Shown here: positions 1-10,184 of the stretch, in pieces
Layout of the letters: each line of letters opens with the position of its first letter
Numbering within the stretch: the first letter of the stretch is position 1
Origin: Eledone cirrhosa
Lineage: Eukaryota > Mollusca > Cephalopoda > Octopoda > Eledonidae
Direction: 5' to 3'
Assembly: GCA_964016885.1 (NCBI GenBank)
Contig: OZ024744.1
Span: 63,970,962 to 64,034,961, forward strand
Length of the DNA stretch: 64,000 nt
The notes under the pieces: generated by a model
Told to the model about the DNA's origin: nothing
Database searches by the model: none
What the model saw: the letters and a program-made list of their open reading frames with translations, nothing else
Program-made: the position numbers and the translations under genes

Positions 1-194
1 GAAAAAAACCAAGCCCATGATCTTTTCAAAACCTCCAAGATTAATAGGATTAAGAAAAGGAAGAATGCACAAACCAGAGATCTGGTTAAAATGCTTGCAA
101 CATAGTAAACTCTGCTATAGGTATCCAAGGGCCAAGTGATGGTGTTAAACCAGGCAACAAATTAAATCTACCATAATTCAAATCAAGCGCAGTG

Positions 195-391
195 TGTTTT
201 GAATTCAGAATGTAAAGAGCCTGAATAAACACCACGAGGCATCTCATCCAACACTTTAATAATTCTGTTAATCCACTTCTCCAAAAGTATGAAAGGCAAA
301 GCTGAACTTGGCAGGATTTGAACTTAGAACGCAGTGGGTCAAAACAAATACTGCAAGGCATATTATAACGACTCCGCCAATTCACTGCCTA
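195..391 (-). repeat. Degenerate tRNA-derived SINE (two heads)
   Basis: On the minus strand the 283-391 part keeps a tRNA-like B box (GTTCAAATCC-type), followed by the GCTTTGCCTTTCAT block seen in every SINE of this window. A second, more decayed tRNA-like head lies at about 195-282, so this is a dimer or two overlapping insertions. A further head remnant (ATCGGTAGAGCA-type) is visible near 440-460. Confidence 0.6.
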
Positions 392-566
392 ACTTGGAAT
401 GTAAGTACATCCAAATAACACAAGGGATTGTGTTTGATGCTCTACCGATTCTGGAATTGAATAACAATTTCACACAGAAGATCAGTTTTATTACATTTGG
501 AAGTCTTCAAGCAGATGAAAAATTTACAATCATAACATCGTACTCCAGCTTTAAAAAAATACAAAC

Positions 567-674
567 CTTAATTCGATCATCAAATTCATATTGCTTTATA
601 ATATTTTCTTGTATTTGGCACAGAGATTTGTCTATTTCAATACCTTCAATATTTGCATTCGTGAAAAGATAAGC
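567..674 (-). CDS. Methyltransferase-like gene, exon 5
   Basis: The acceptor ATATAG precedes 674, and 36 whole codons end at AAG|GTTTGT. It begins AYLFTNANIEGIEIDKSLC, the expected continuation after motif I. The donor is weaker than the others. The open frame then needs further exons to the left. Confidence 0.75.
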
Positions 675-3303
675 CTATATTAAAATAAAAGAAATCACTC
701 ATTATCATTATTGCTGTTGTTTTTATGTCTGCTTCTTCCATCCTTACACAAAGATACCACTCTTCATTTGTTCATAACCTTCCCTAATCACACATCATCC
801 TTTTGAAAAAAAACAAAAAACCCAGGTAATCAGTTTAACATCATTCTCTGACACTTCCCAGCCTCTGGCCCACAGATGTGCTGTCTATTCCCCCTCTGTC
901 TCATCTACCATTACAACAATGGTCTCTGTTCCTCCTTACTGGTCTCATGCAATCTCCAATTAGGCAATACCAACATACATGTTTCTCCTCCTTCTACGAT
1001 CTATGTGCTGTCCAACTATTCTCAGTGACTCTAGTAGGGATGTAAACATGTTTAAAGTGACCCTTTAACTCTTTAGCATTTAAACTGGGCCATATCCAGC
1101 CAGAATTCCTTCACCTTTTTCTGTTCAGCTGATGATAAGGCATTGTTCTCAAAATAAATAATATCAAAATCTCATAGATTCAATATTATATGAAGTAAAG
1201 TCTTACCATGAAAAAACAAACGTATATATAAAGTAATGTAAATGCTAAAGGGTTATGTCATTACAGGAAAGGAAGTATCTTTAGGTGAGAGAGAGATTAT
1301 ACATAGGCACCGTGCCCACTCTGTAAAGTGGTAGTGCTGGTGCCACAACAAAAAGCACTCAGTCTATCCTGTTATGTGGTAGTGACAGAGTCATGATAAA
1401 ATGCTCCTAGCACCAACCACTGTAAAGTGGTTGGTGCTAGGAAAGGCATCCAAGCCAAAAACAAAGCTTACGAGCAAGATATCGTCATCTGGCCAATCTA
1501 GCCTCAGTACATGACAACCTGGAAAACAAGCATGGAAAATAGACATTAACCCTTTACCATTTACATTACTCTATATATACTATTGTTTTTACGGTAAACA
1601 CTTTATTTCACATAATTATAACACATAATATTGGATCTACAAGATTTTGATATTATTTATTTTGAGAACAATACTTTAACATAAGTATGAGTGGTCGGTT
1701 ATGGCTGGTTTGAATAGAAAGAGGTGAGAATTCTAGCCAGATATGGTTGGTTTAAATGCTAAAGGGTTAAATGGTGATAATTTGCCAGAAATATATGAAT
1801 TTATCAGATAGGAAATCTTATTAGGTATTAGAAAATTAAGAAGTCCCAAAACAGTATACATACAAACATAATGAGTTTAATAATTATAGTCCAAAGTACT
1901 TAACTAAACTAATTATTCTTCAAAAGAAATCATTTTTTACTTACACCATATAACAATGCACCGAGTCGTGATCCAATGTCAAGCACGGTTTTACCAGTAA
2001 TATCAGGTAACAAAAAGTCAAATATATATCTGATTTGTGCTGTTGATGCTGAGTGAGTAACCAGTGCTAATCAGGAAATAAAAGAAGGTTGCTTATTAAA
2101 AATTTAATACGGAAATTTTGTTGTCTTGTTAAAAATTTTCAAAATGATTACTTAAAAAGGATAACTTTTTTTTTTTTACTATTTTTACTTTCTTATATCC
2201 ATTTTTCCTCATTTGCATTGAAATACTTAGACTTAGGAGTTCCCACATCTTGAAATGCATGAGAAAGCCAGGCCAATCCATCCTTTCCTATTACCAGACC
2301 TTACCATTTCTTGTTCACCAGTCGTAGATCTTGCACAATGCTTTGATTCATTTTAGGTTTTCTTTGCTTTATTTTGCTTCCCACAATCTAGCACAAATTT
2401 GGTTGGCTGGTTCTGTGTGTGGCAGTCTAATCCAGCACAGCTAAGGCATCTTTTGAGGATTTTTTATGATAATGGCTGCTGACCTGTTCGTTCCCTGATT
2501 TCTTTATGTGCATTGACAGGATAGTTTATTTGTGAGAGAAGTACGCAGGCTGGTTTGTTTACTCCGGAGTAATGTAAAATAATTAAGTCAAATATGTAAA
2601 ATTTGGCTTCGTTTATTATAAATTATAGATGTACTGCTATATATATTTCGGTGACAGCCATCATTGGCTGTGACCTCTTCAGGCAGTCCGAATTGGTGTG
2701 GGAAAGACAGGTACACATGTTGTTGAAGTATGTTTTACTCCGTCAGTACATCGATATGTCCAGCTCCTGGTTGTGTTGTTATTTCTCTGAGGAACTGGAA
2801 TCATATGAGTCAGAACAAACGAATTTTGGTGTCATAGGACACACTCGCATCCCATTGGTCAGTTGCATTCTCCCTCACCATAAGCAAAAATATAACAATT
2901 ACTCACTTAAAGGTTTAATATTCCTGGAAAAACATTCTTCACAGTAATGCATGCTTATTTTTCCATCTTCATCTAAAGAATTTATATCTTCCTCATCATA
3001 AAGAAAGGCATCAATATATGCAGTTGTCTGTGATGTACAATCAGCATTCTATAAATAAAATTACACAGATACCATTCTATATATAAATAAAATTATACAG
3101 AGAGCATCCTATATATAAAGTTATACAGTCAACATTCTATATCGGGATCCAGCCAGATCAATTGGAAACGATTGTTTCTGGAGGATGAGGTAGAGTCCAG
3201 GGGGGGGGAGGAGGAGGAAGAAGAAGGAGAAGCATTCTATATACAAAATTATAGTCAGTATTCTATCTATATATAAATTTCAGTGACTTCTGTCCACCAC
3301 ACA

Positions 3304-3347
<44 letters not shown>

Positions 3348-6300
3348 GGAAGGAAAGGGATGGTGAAAAAACTATAGCAAAACAGTAGCGGGCGTTTCAT
3401 TTGCTAAGCTGTGTGTGAGTGTATATATATATGTGTGTTTGTGTGAATGAATGTGTTTGTGTGAATGTATGTGTGTGAATATATGTGTGTTTGTGTCAAT
3501 GAATATCTGTGAGTGTGTATTTCTGTAAGTGTGTGTGTTTGCATGTTTATATTTATATACTCATACATATAAATGTATGCATATGCACATACACACAAAT
3601 ACACATATGCGTAAGTGTGTTGAAAAAAATCCTAGTATATAAAATTATAGTCTGCATACTCTACATCAAATTATACAGTCAGCATTCTAGATATATATAT
3701 ATATAAAGTTATACAGTCACCATACTTCAACATGTGTTACTGCTACTTTATTTTATGGAACTTGTAAGAATGAAAGACAAAGCTAACTTCAGCACGATTT
3801 GAACACAGAACATTTCATCCTTCTTGGGTCGATAAAATAAAATTGCTGGCCTTGTGCCTAAATTAAAAATCATGATGACAATAATAATATAATTGTTTCT
3901 ACTTTTGGCACAAGGCCAGTAATTACCCCAGTGCATTACTGGTACTTTATTTTATAGACCCCGTAGGGATGAAAGGCAAAGTTAACCTCGGCGGGATTTG
4001 AACTCAGACCATAAAGTGCCGTAACTCTTTGCTGCAAAGCATGGCAATGATTTCTACTTTAGGCACAAGGCCAGCAATTTTGGGAGAGGGGGGAAAGTCA
4101 ATTAAATCGACCCCAATACATTACTGGTGCTTTATTTATCGACCCTGTAAGGATGAAAGGTAAATTTAACCTTGGCGGGATTTGAACTCTGTGCCGTAAA
4201 GCATGTTGTCCAACGCTCTACTGATACTGCTAATCCACCACCCTATTATTATTATTATCCAAGATTAGGATAATAATTGTTTCTACGTTAGGCACAAGGC
4301 CAGCAATTACCCAGTGCATTACTGGTACTTTATTTTATCGACCCCGTAAGGATGAAAGGCAAAGTTAACCTTGGCGGGATTTGAACTCAGAATGGCAAGG
4401 GCCGTAACTCTATGCGTCAAAGCATGGCGTCTGACCCTCTACCAATACTGCCAAATATAACAAATAGTAATAATTGTTTCTACTTTTGGCACAAGGTCAC
4501 CAATTACCCAGTGCATTACTGGTACTTTATTTTATTAACCCCGTAAGGATGAAAGGCAAAGTTAACCTTGGCAGGATTTGAACTCAGAATGGCAAGGGCC
4601 GTAATAATGATAACAAAAACACTTACAGGACCCACTTCAGGGGGGATTATATTTTCAGAAGGAATCATGCCATTAACAGGAATAATTTTTCGCAGATCTT
4701 CTCGAATGCTGTCCAAAATGACCATTGAATTATTGTGCTGGTTGTAAACATCTAGAAAATGTTAAAAAATACAAATTTCTGATAAGCAATAATCAGAAGT
4801 TATAAAACTTCCCCTCCTGTCCTACTCCACACAGATCCCACCATTGTTTGCAGCACTTTTGACATATCTGTCCATTCATCAGCAATCCATGCAAATATGA
4901 AATATTCACATTTATCAAGAATTAACTATAATTTTTAACAAAAATACTCAAGAATTAATACTTGTTTTGCTCCAGTTCAGTCCTGATCTAGGAGACTGAT
5001 GATATAACCAGTCTTAAAATCAAATTGTTAACCCATTAACATTTAAAACGGCCATATCCAGCCAGAATTCTCTCACCTATTTCTGTTCAAACTGGTTGTA
5101 ACTATCCACTCATACTGATGCTAAGGTATTGTTCTCAAAATAAATAATATCAAAATCTCATAGATTTGATACTATGAGAAATAATTATGTGAAAATACAA
5201 TAAATATAGAGTAATGTAAATGTTAAAGGGTTAAAGATGGCAAGGTTGTGATTTGAAGCAGACTTGGCTGCTATTTCTAGATCAAGAAATATAATATTCT
5301 TAAATTTTTTTTTTAACATTATTAGTCTTTATGTAAAGATCATAAAAGAGTAAATAAAAGAAAAAGAGAGGTTATGTCTTAATCCGTATGGTGAGCAAAT
5401 GGGCTCCCACGTGCTGGCCTCCCCTCAGCCCCAGCGGACAGAATAGAGAAGGCGTTTCCCCAGAGGATGGTAAGAGAGATGCGCTGGAAGAGCCATTCCA
5501 ACTCATGAGGCTCACACCTGCGGCTGGCCAACTCAGCGCCTATGGTGGTGAATAGGGAGGTAGCCCTAGGGCCAAGGACACCAGAAGTCTCCACAGCCAA
5601 GGGCACGACCGTGAACCTGTCAGAGAGCGACAGGTACTTGGAGAGTTTGGCCTCCTCAGCCCGACGTGCAGCAGAACCTGGGTCAGTCGCAGACTGCACC
5701 AGGTTGCGGCTGGAAAAAGTGTCGCTGCAAGTGGCATCCCAGACGAGGGGTTTGCCATCTGGCCTTTTGCCGTCCCCTCGATCCAGCCCCACTGGCTCAA
5801 GCTGGGAGGGTAAGCCTGCAGTGACCTTGTTGAGGGCAGCATGGCGTGGAAGGCGGCCGGCTGTGGTAAAACAGCAGCTAACATAGACCAATCCTAGCAG
5901 ATTTATGATCATTACAGTCAGGACCATCTTCAGGAGCAATAAATAGGAAAGGAAAGGGAAGGGCACTTAACTCCTGATAAAGTCAACAGGATGTTTTGGG
6001 CCTTTCAACCGGCCAGAATTATCTCACCTCTCTCTGTTCAAACTGGCTGTAACCAGCCAGAGCTCTCTTACCTCTTTCTGTTCAAACTGGCAATAACTAG
6101 CCTTATGTTAAGGTATTGTTCTCAAAATAAATTATATCAAAATCTCATAGGTTCGATATTATGTAAAATAAAGCTTTTACTGCAAAAATACAATAGTATA
6201 TATAGAGTAATTTGAATGCTAAAGGGTTAAACCTGACAGACTCCTCCCTCTTCTGATCTGAACACAGCTGATCTCTTCCAGTGAAGGAGAGAAAATGAGA

Positions 6301-9109
6301 GAAGTTGATAAACACAGATATAGAGGAAAGACAGACACAAGTACTGAACTCGTATTTTGTTTATTGACCTTGAAAGGATATAAGACAAAGTTGACCTCTG
6401 TGGGATTTGAACTGAGAGCACAGAGAGCCAGAACAAATACTGAGAAATTGAATCTGCCGTCCTAAAAACTCTGCCAATTCATTGCAATATGCACTAAAAG
6501 CACATATTAAATAGATTCCCTCAAATGCCTGGATGGCTCTGTAGTTGTTGACAGATTTTTTTTTTACTTAGATGATATAATTAACAGTGGAGGAGGGTGT
6601 TCTAAAAGTATGGTAACTAGTGTGAGAACGGGATGGAAAAAGTTCAGGGAGTTTTACCTTTGTTGGCAACAAAGAGTTTCTCTCTCAGAGTGAAGTGTCA
6701 TCTATATGATGCTTGTGTGTGAACTGCAATGCTGTGCATAGCAGTGAAACATGAGCCTTGACTGCAGAGAATTTGCAAAAACTAGAAAGAAATTAAGTGG
6801 GTATGCTTCAGTAGATGTGTTAGGGAGTGTGCATGAACACTGCAACATAAAAGGACTTGGAGAAAAGCTGGATATAAGAGGAATCAGATGTAATACACAG
6901 GAGAGAAGATTGTAGAGGCACAGGTATCTGATGCTTATGGAAGATGACAGCTGTATAAAGAAATCAAAGTGGAGACAACTTGTGAAAGAAGTAGACCAAG
7001 GAAGCTGATGTCAGGATGTGAAACCTAACAGAAATGAGAAAGGAACACAATGATTGGCAACTTGTGATGCTAGAGATAACCTCTTCCCTTCACTAGAGTT
7101 TGTGAGAGATTCAATAAACCCTTATTAATTTAACCATCCCTTCATTGCCCTCTCAGCTACAATTTTTGCCCCCATCTTACCTACCACATCATACCAAAAC
7201 CATGTGGTGGAATGTGACATTTGACACCCTCCACCATCACTCTTTACTGTTATCTCATCATCCCTGTCCCACTTTCTCCTTTATAAATCCTCCTGTTTTC
7301 CTCACATCACTCTCATATATCCCATCACCTCTGCATTAGAACAAGGCTACATTCAACTAGAGTTGGTGGCACTATAAAATATACTTGGTATATTCTGTGT
7401 AATTGTAAACATTTAGCTGGTAACATCATAGGGCAGGGTGGGTCTTTTAATCAAACACCTGACAATCTCCCTAGTGCTGGTACCATGATAAAATATACCC
7501 AGTACACCCTATAAAGTTAGTGTTAGGAAAGGCACCCAGCTATAGAAAACATGTGAAACAAAGGGTTGAGAGGACTAGTTAGTCATGTCATGGACACAAC
7601 CTCCCTAGTGCTGGAGACATGATAAAATGTACCCAGTACACCCTATCAAGTAGTTAGTGTTAAGAAAGGTACCCAGCTATAGAAAATATATCAGAGGGTT
7701 CAGAGGACGCGTCAGTCACGGCATGGACACAACAACCTCACTAGTGTTAGTACCATCATAAAAAGCACTCAGTACACTCTGTAAAGCAGTTATTAGGAAA
7801 TGACTTGGGCTAATCTGAAAATTCTGAATTTCAGACATGATGAAGGAAGGCTGTGCTATAGAAGACTCGTCCAACTCAAATAGGCATGGAAAAATAGACC
7901 TTAAATGAATGTGATGATTATTATAAGTCTCCGTTTAAAATTGTTCTTATTTAGGGCTTAAAAAGTATGGTTTGCCTACGTATTCAGAATGCAAACTTAA
8001 CTATGCGGCTACAGGTCAGCTTCCCAGGTGGCCGGTTTGAGAATGTAAAAGCAACTCCGTTGAAAAGAGCAATAAATTTGGATGATTTTTACACAGGCAC
8101 ACACAACAATCCATTCATATATACACATCACATACAGTATACACATTACTTTCGTGATTTTAGTTAGTCCCAAAACTTGGCAAGGCTGTATTTCGTAGGT
8201 TAGTCCCATGTTGTCATCATTGAATTATTACTTTAATCATCAGTTGAGTATTTTGCTAGAACCTTTGAATTTTTTGGGGGGGAGGTATTAAGTTTTATTT
8301 TTTCTTATTTGTTAAAGATCCAAAAGTTACGCTGCATTATTTATATTTCCGGTTCTCCAAGTTCAAACCCCGCCGAGGTCCACTTTGCACTTTACCTTTT
8401 CGGGATCGATAAAAAAAAGCATTAATCCAAGACTGGATTTATTATTAGAACTTGAGGCGGTGATTCAGAATAAGCACAGCATTTAGCCCGTTATAACTTT
8501 TTTCTGAGGAGATTACGATGTTTCAAATTTATTCTGAACCTCTGTCGATAATTGTTTTGGTTCTTTGCTTTCGAAGTTATTGATCTATCACCCGATTTAC
8601 CTCGTCTTTAGGTAACTTCAATGGAATTCACTCTGTTGAAAGCATTTGAACAAGGTCGCTAGTTTGAGGACTCCCTCCTATTAGTCTCGGGCCTTGAAAA
8701 AATACGGGGTCATGATTACTGCTTTCCCTCTTACATGATTAAACGGTTATATTATATATATATATGTGTGTGTGTATCTGTGGATAGGAGTTTTTGCGTT
8801 TATTTATCTTCTCAGTTCAAATCCCGCCGAGGTTAATTTTGCCTTTCATCCTTACGGGGTCGATAAAATAAAGTACCAGTAATGCACTGGAAAATATTGC
8901 TGGCCTTGTGCCATAAGTAGAAACAATTATTATGAAGTAACTGAATTTCAATAATTTGTTTGCCTACAATAAGATGATTTCATGCATTCTTTACCTTTTC
9001 CAACCTCTTCGACGTGATCTTCTATCCATGATATAAAATCACCTACGTATGTTTTATCTATTTTCAGCAGGAGTGACTTGAATTCTTCAGTGGCTTCTTT
9101 TAAGTTCAT
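567..9109 (-). CDS. Predicted SAM-dependent methyltransferase-like gene, five exons, 3' part outside the window
   Basis: Five minus-strand exons (8995-9109, 4627-4751, 2907-3048, 1945-2066, 567-674) join in phase into 204 residues without a stop. Each boundary has AG before and GT after. Residues 155-168 read VLDIGSRLGALLYG, a class I methyltransferase motif I that binds S-adenosylmethionine. Exon 5 supplies GIEID at about 179-183, where the ribose-binding acidic residue is expected. Exon 3 carries a CxxC pair (residues 116 and 119) and an acidic stretch. The arrangement recalls an uncharacterised metazoan family in which an N-terminal region with a cysteine pair precedes the methyltransferase fold; the substrate is unknown. 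The start is the ATG at 9109, because the frame upstream is not recognisable coding. The introns (4.2, 1.6, 0.8 and 1.3 kb) are full of SINEs and MITEs. No exon continuing the fold is convincing in 1-566, so the rest probably lies to the left. The gene structure is well supported; the enzyme class is an inference from motifs. Confidence 0.75.
1069..1252. mobile_element. piggyBac-type MITE, family A (right TTAA lost)
   Basis: It starts after TTAA at 1065-1068 with CTCTTTAGCATTTAAAC and ends in AATGCTAAAGGG followed by TTAT, one change from TTAA. The interior matches the better copy at 16618-16827. It lies in intron 4 of the methyltransferase-like gene. Confidence 0.6.
1305..1545 (+). repeat. 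RTE-type LINE/SINE tail remnant
   Basis: It has the recurring order of AAAAAGCACTCAG, GGTGCTAGGAAAGGCATCCA, then a GCATGGAAAATAGACATTAA-type ending, as in the 3' ends of the RTE copies at 42.0-42.19 kb. No coding part is left. Confidence 0.55.
1405..1442. repeat. Perfect 17-bp hairpin
   Basis: TCCTAGCACCAACCACT, a four-base loop GTAA, then the exact reverse complement. It sits inside the RTE-type tail and probably arose by local inverted duplication of the CACTGTAAAGTGG segment. Confidence 0.7.
1550..1766. mobile_element. piggyBac-type MITE, family A, inverted copy
   Basis: TTAA at 1546-1549 and 1767-1770 flank a unit starting CCCTTTACCATTTA and ending TAAATGCTAAAGGG. It is in the opposite orientation to the copy at 1069. 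TTAA targets and CCC-starting inverted ends are piggyBac traits; there is no transposase. Confidence 0.7.
1945..2066 (-). CDS. Methyltransferase-like gene, exon 4 (motif I)
   Basis: The acceptor TTAG precedes 2066 and the donor GGT|GTAAGT follows 1945. Two bases complete a Thr codon, then 40 codons lead into TGKTVLDIGSRLGALLYG, the SAM-binding glycine-rich loop. Confidence 0.8.
2067..2906. other. Intron 3, no recognised element
   Basis: AT-rich intron sequence of the methyltransferase-like gene. I see no gene, SINE or MITE with confidence. The open frame at 2603-2947 runs antisense across exon 3 and is not a gene. Confidence 0.5.
2907..3048 (-). CDS. Methyltransferase-like gene, exon 3
   Basis: The acceptor TATAG precedes 3048 and the donor A|GTGAGT follows 2907. 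It has 47 codons plus one base, including TAYIDAFLYDEEDINSL and the CEEC cysteine pair that may hold a metal. Confidence 0.75.
3305..3343. repeat. (GT)n microsatellite
   Basis: An uninterrupted GT run, with looser GTGT/GTAT-rich sequence continuing at 3403-3620. The open frames there encode only repetitive peptides. Confidence 0.9.
3734..4602 (-). repeat. Cluster of six tRNA-derived SINE copies
   Basis: Adjacent copies at about 3734-3810 (-), 3818-3889 (+, tail only), 3891-4047 (-), 4048-4244 (-), 4274-4452 (-) and 4472-4602 (-). Each minus copy shows, in plus orientation, GGCACAAGGCCAGCAATT, ACTGGTACTTTATTTTAT, GGATGAAAGGCAAAGTTAAC and the reversed B box GGATTTGAACTCAG. The copy at 4048-4244 is a longer subtype with an extra GTCGATTTAATTGAC block. 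The last copy ends next to exon 2. Confidence 0.85.
4627..4751 (-). CDS. Methyltransferase-like gene, exon 2
   Basis: The acceptor CTAG precedes 4751 and the donor CCT|GTAAGT follows 4627. It is 125 nt: two bases completing a split Asp codon, then 41 codons (includes MVILDSIREDLRKIIPV). A SINE ends about 25 bases beyond the donor, inside the intron. Confidence 0.75.
5032..5230. mobile_element. piggyBac-type MITE, family A
   Basis: TTAA at 5028-5031 and 5231-5234 bracket CCCATTAACATTTAAAAC ... AAATGTTAAAGGG. The interior has the GGCCATATCCAGCCAGAATT and AATAAATAATATCAAAATC blocks shared by all family A copies. Confidence 0.75.
5379..5890 (-). pseudogene. Fragment of retroelement-linked PD-(D/E)XK-like domain
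   Basis: The minus-strand frame (195 codons as an open frame) becomes recognisable from about residue 36, AGRLPRHAALN, and continues with EPVGLDRGDGKRPDG, LVWDATCSDTF and FTVVPLAVETSGVLGPRA to a GNAFSILSAG end. From memory this block occurs at the C-terminus of reverse-transcriptase-like proteins in many invertebrate genomes. The spaced KRPDG and WDAT motifs resemble a PD-(D/E)XK nuclease core, but that is inference. No RT motif lies upstream. The sequence is much more GC-rich than its surroundings and sits in intron 1 of the host gene, same strand. A related, more decayed copy is at 37.9-38.35 kb. The hydrophobic start (first 35 codons) is probably chance. Confidence 0.5.
5990..6226. mobile_element. 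piggyBac-type MITE, family A, with internal duplication
   Basis: The right end AATGCTAAAGGG is followed by TTAA (6227-6230); the left end is eroded. The block CTCACCTCTCTCTGTTCAAACTGG is present twice in tandem, unlike in the other copies. Confidence 0.55.
6351..6480 (-). repeat. tRNA-derived SINE, decayed
   Basis: It keeps TTTATTGACCTTGAAAGG, AGACAAAGTTGACCTC and the reversed B box GGGATTTGAACTGAG, then GCCAATTCATTGC from the tRNA head. Confidence 0.6.
6576..7082 (+). pseudogene. Decayed RTE-like LINE, RT C-terminal region
   Basis: It aligns by eye to the C-terminal part of the RTE copy at 41.3-41.85 kb: GGGTGTTCTAAAAGTATGG, ACGGGATGGAAAAAGTTCAG, TATATGATGCTTGTGTG, GGAGAGAAGATTG. It is full of stops and indels. 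Confidence 0.65.
7467..7800. repeat. Tandem repeat, about 135-bp unit, three copies
   Basis: Units start near 7467, 7601 and 7737 with CCTCCCTAGTGCTGG-type sequence and share ACCCAGTACACCCTAT and AAAGGCACCCAGCTATAGAA. The unit resembles the RTE-type tail, so it is probably a tail fragment that duplicated locally. Confidence 0.65.
7801..8353. other. No gene recognised
   Basis: AT-rich sequence in intron 1 of the host gene. The short open frames on both strands here overlap each other and look like chance. Confidence 0.4.
8354..8430 (+). repeat. SINE fragment
   Basis: CAAGTTCAAACCCCGCCGAGG with a TTTTCGGGATCGATAAAA block; the tRNA head and the tail are missing. Confidence 0.6.
8811..8934 (+). 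repeat. tRNA-derived SINE, 5' truncated
   Basis: It starts at the B box (GTTCAAATCCCGCCGAGG) and runs through GTACCAGTAATGCACTGG to GCTGGCCTTGTGCC and an AACAATTATTATG tail. Confidence 0.8.
8995..9109 (-). CDS. Methyltransferase-like gene, exon 1 (start codon)
   Basis: ATG at 9109-9107 opens 38 codons plus one base, beginning MNLKEATEEFKSLLLKIDKT. The donor is AAAAG|GTAAAG at 8995/8994. The leftover G completes GAT with the first two bases of exon 2. Confidence 0.7.
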
Positions 9110-9283
9110 ATTTCCGAAACACGTGCCCTATTAAGCCAAAACATATGATTACTTGTTCCACTTCCGGTTTATTAGACATCACCGTTTACGCATGCCTACA
9201 ACTGTAAGAAAACTTCTGCAAAGTTTTTATCTTTTGCCAGTGGAAATCATGTCGAGAATGGATAATATAAGTGTCAGTCGTCT

Positions 9284-9420
9284 ATTAGAATTAGCAAGAG
9301 CGTCAAACAAAATCTTCTGAGATGATTAGATGCGTTCTGAGTTCAAATAATACTGAGATTGATTTTTGCCTTTTATTCCTCTTTGGGTCATTAAAAGTAA
9401 AGTACTAGGTTCGATTTATG
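9284..9420 (+). repeat. Degenerate SINE
   Basis: AGCAAGAGCGTCAAACAAAAT and TTCTGAGTTCAAAT recall the tRNA head and B box; a CTTTGGGTCATTAAAAGTAA block follows. Highly diverged. Confidence 0.45.
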
Positions 9421-9421
9421 C

Positions 9422-9662
9422 CAGAGGTTCTCAAACATTTTGGGCCACCTTCCGCCAACCCTATTTCCAGAGAGACCTGCCTATACACAAATTGAAAATA
9501 ATATATGATAAATAAAATTGTTAATTTATATATAATAAATAATATAATGTATAAATAAATAAATATTTTTATTTTATTTTACTATATTTATACATATCAT
9601 TTGATATTTAATATACTATTATATCATCTCTACCGCCCCACTTAGCGCCCATGGACCTTCTC
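9422..9662. mobile_element. hAT-type MITE remnant
   Basis: It starts CAGAGGTTCTCAAACATTTT, a terminal sequence typical of hAT non-autonomous elements. An AT-rich centre follows, then CCCATGGACCTTCTCAATG as an eroded right end. I could not fix a target duplication. Confidence 0.4.
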
Positions 9663-9690
9663 AATGCATGGATGATAATGGAATTATAAT

Positions 9691-9895
9691 GATTCCTAAT
9701 TTAGGCACAAGACCAGCAATTTGCAGGGAGGAGAAAGTCAATGATACTGACTATTAGACTGGTACTTTATTTTATCGACCTTGAAAAGATGAAAGGCAAA
9801 GTTGATCTCAATGGGATTTGACCTCAGAACCTAGAGAGTCGTAACAAATACTTCTAAGCGTTTTCCCGAAGATGTAATGACTGCCAATCCACCAC
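9691..9895 (-). repeat. tRNA-derived SINE, long subtype
   Basis: Reads TTAGGCACAAGACCAGCAATTT, ACTGGTACTTTATTTTATCG, GGGATTTGACCTCAGAACC and CTGCCAATCCACC in plus orientation, so the SINE is on the minus strand. Confidence 0.75.
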
Positions 9896-10176
9896 TAAAC
9901 ATGTGTCTGTAAAATCAGAGCTGCGATCTCTCAATTCGGAGCTCTCCCTGGAGGACCCCATTCTGGGACTCACTCAGGCACACACTCGAAATTGCACACG
10001 CTCATGTCATAGCATAAACCTCAATCCAGTCACGACTTTCCCGACTCACTGGGAAAGCATCATACAAATTACACATCGAGAGCAACCCCGCACGTCAAGC
10101 CATACCTACCTTAACTTCACATACACCTAGATCGTTCGATCTTTAGCTTTCGCACTAGAAGGGAGGTACTGAAACA
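9896..10176. other. No gene recognised
   Basis: A 75-codon plus-strand open frame at 9903-10130 has no recognisable motif. The segment lies between a SINE and the Merlin element. Confidence 0.4.
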
Positions 10177-10184
10177 GAATTCTG

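Noticed and set aside
1..115. Possible further exon of the methyltransferase-like gene (ISGLCILPFLNPINLGG on the minus strand after an AG).
   Set aside because: The residues do not continue the methyltransferase fold and no donor is visible before the window edge.
2603..2947. 114-codon plus-strand open frame.
   Set aside because: It runs antisense over exon 3, which has better splice and motif evidence; no recognisable motif.
3404..3706. Open frames rich in His, Thr and Tyr on both strands.
   Set aside because: Translations of GT/AT simple repeats.
5540..5886. Two 114-codon frames overlapping the PD-(D/E)XK-like fragment.
   Set aside because: Shadow frames in GC-rich DNA; only one frame matches the second copy at 37.9 kb.
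7467..7800. A CRISPR array.
   Set aside because: Repeat units are long, diverged and without unique spacers, and the DNA is eukaryotic.
9903..10130. 75-codon plus-strand open frame.
   Set aside because: No motif, no splice context, next to transposon sequence.
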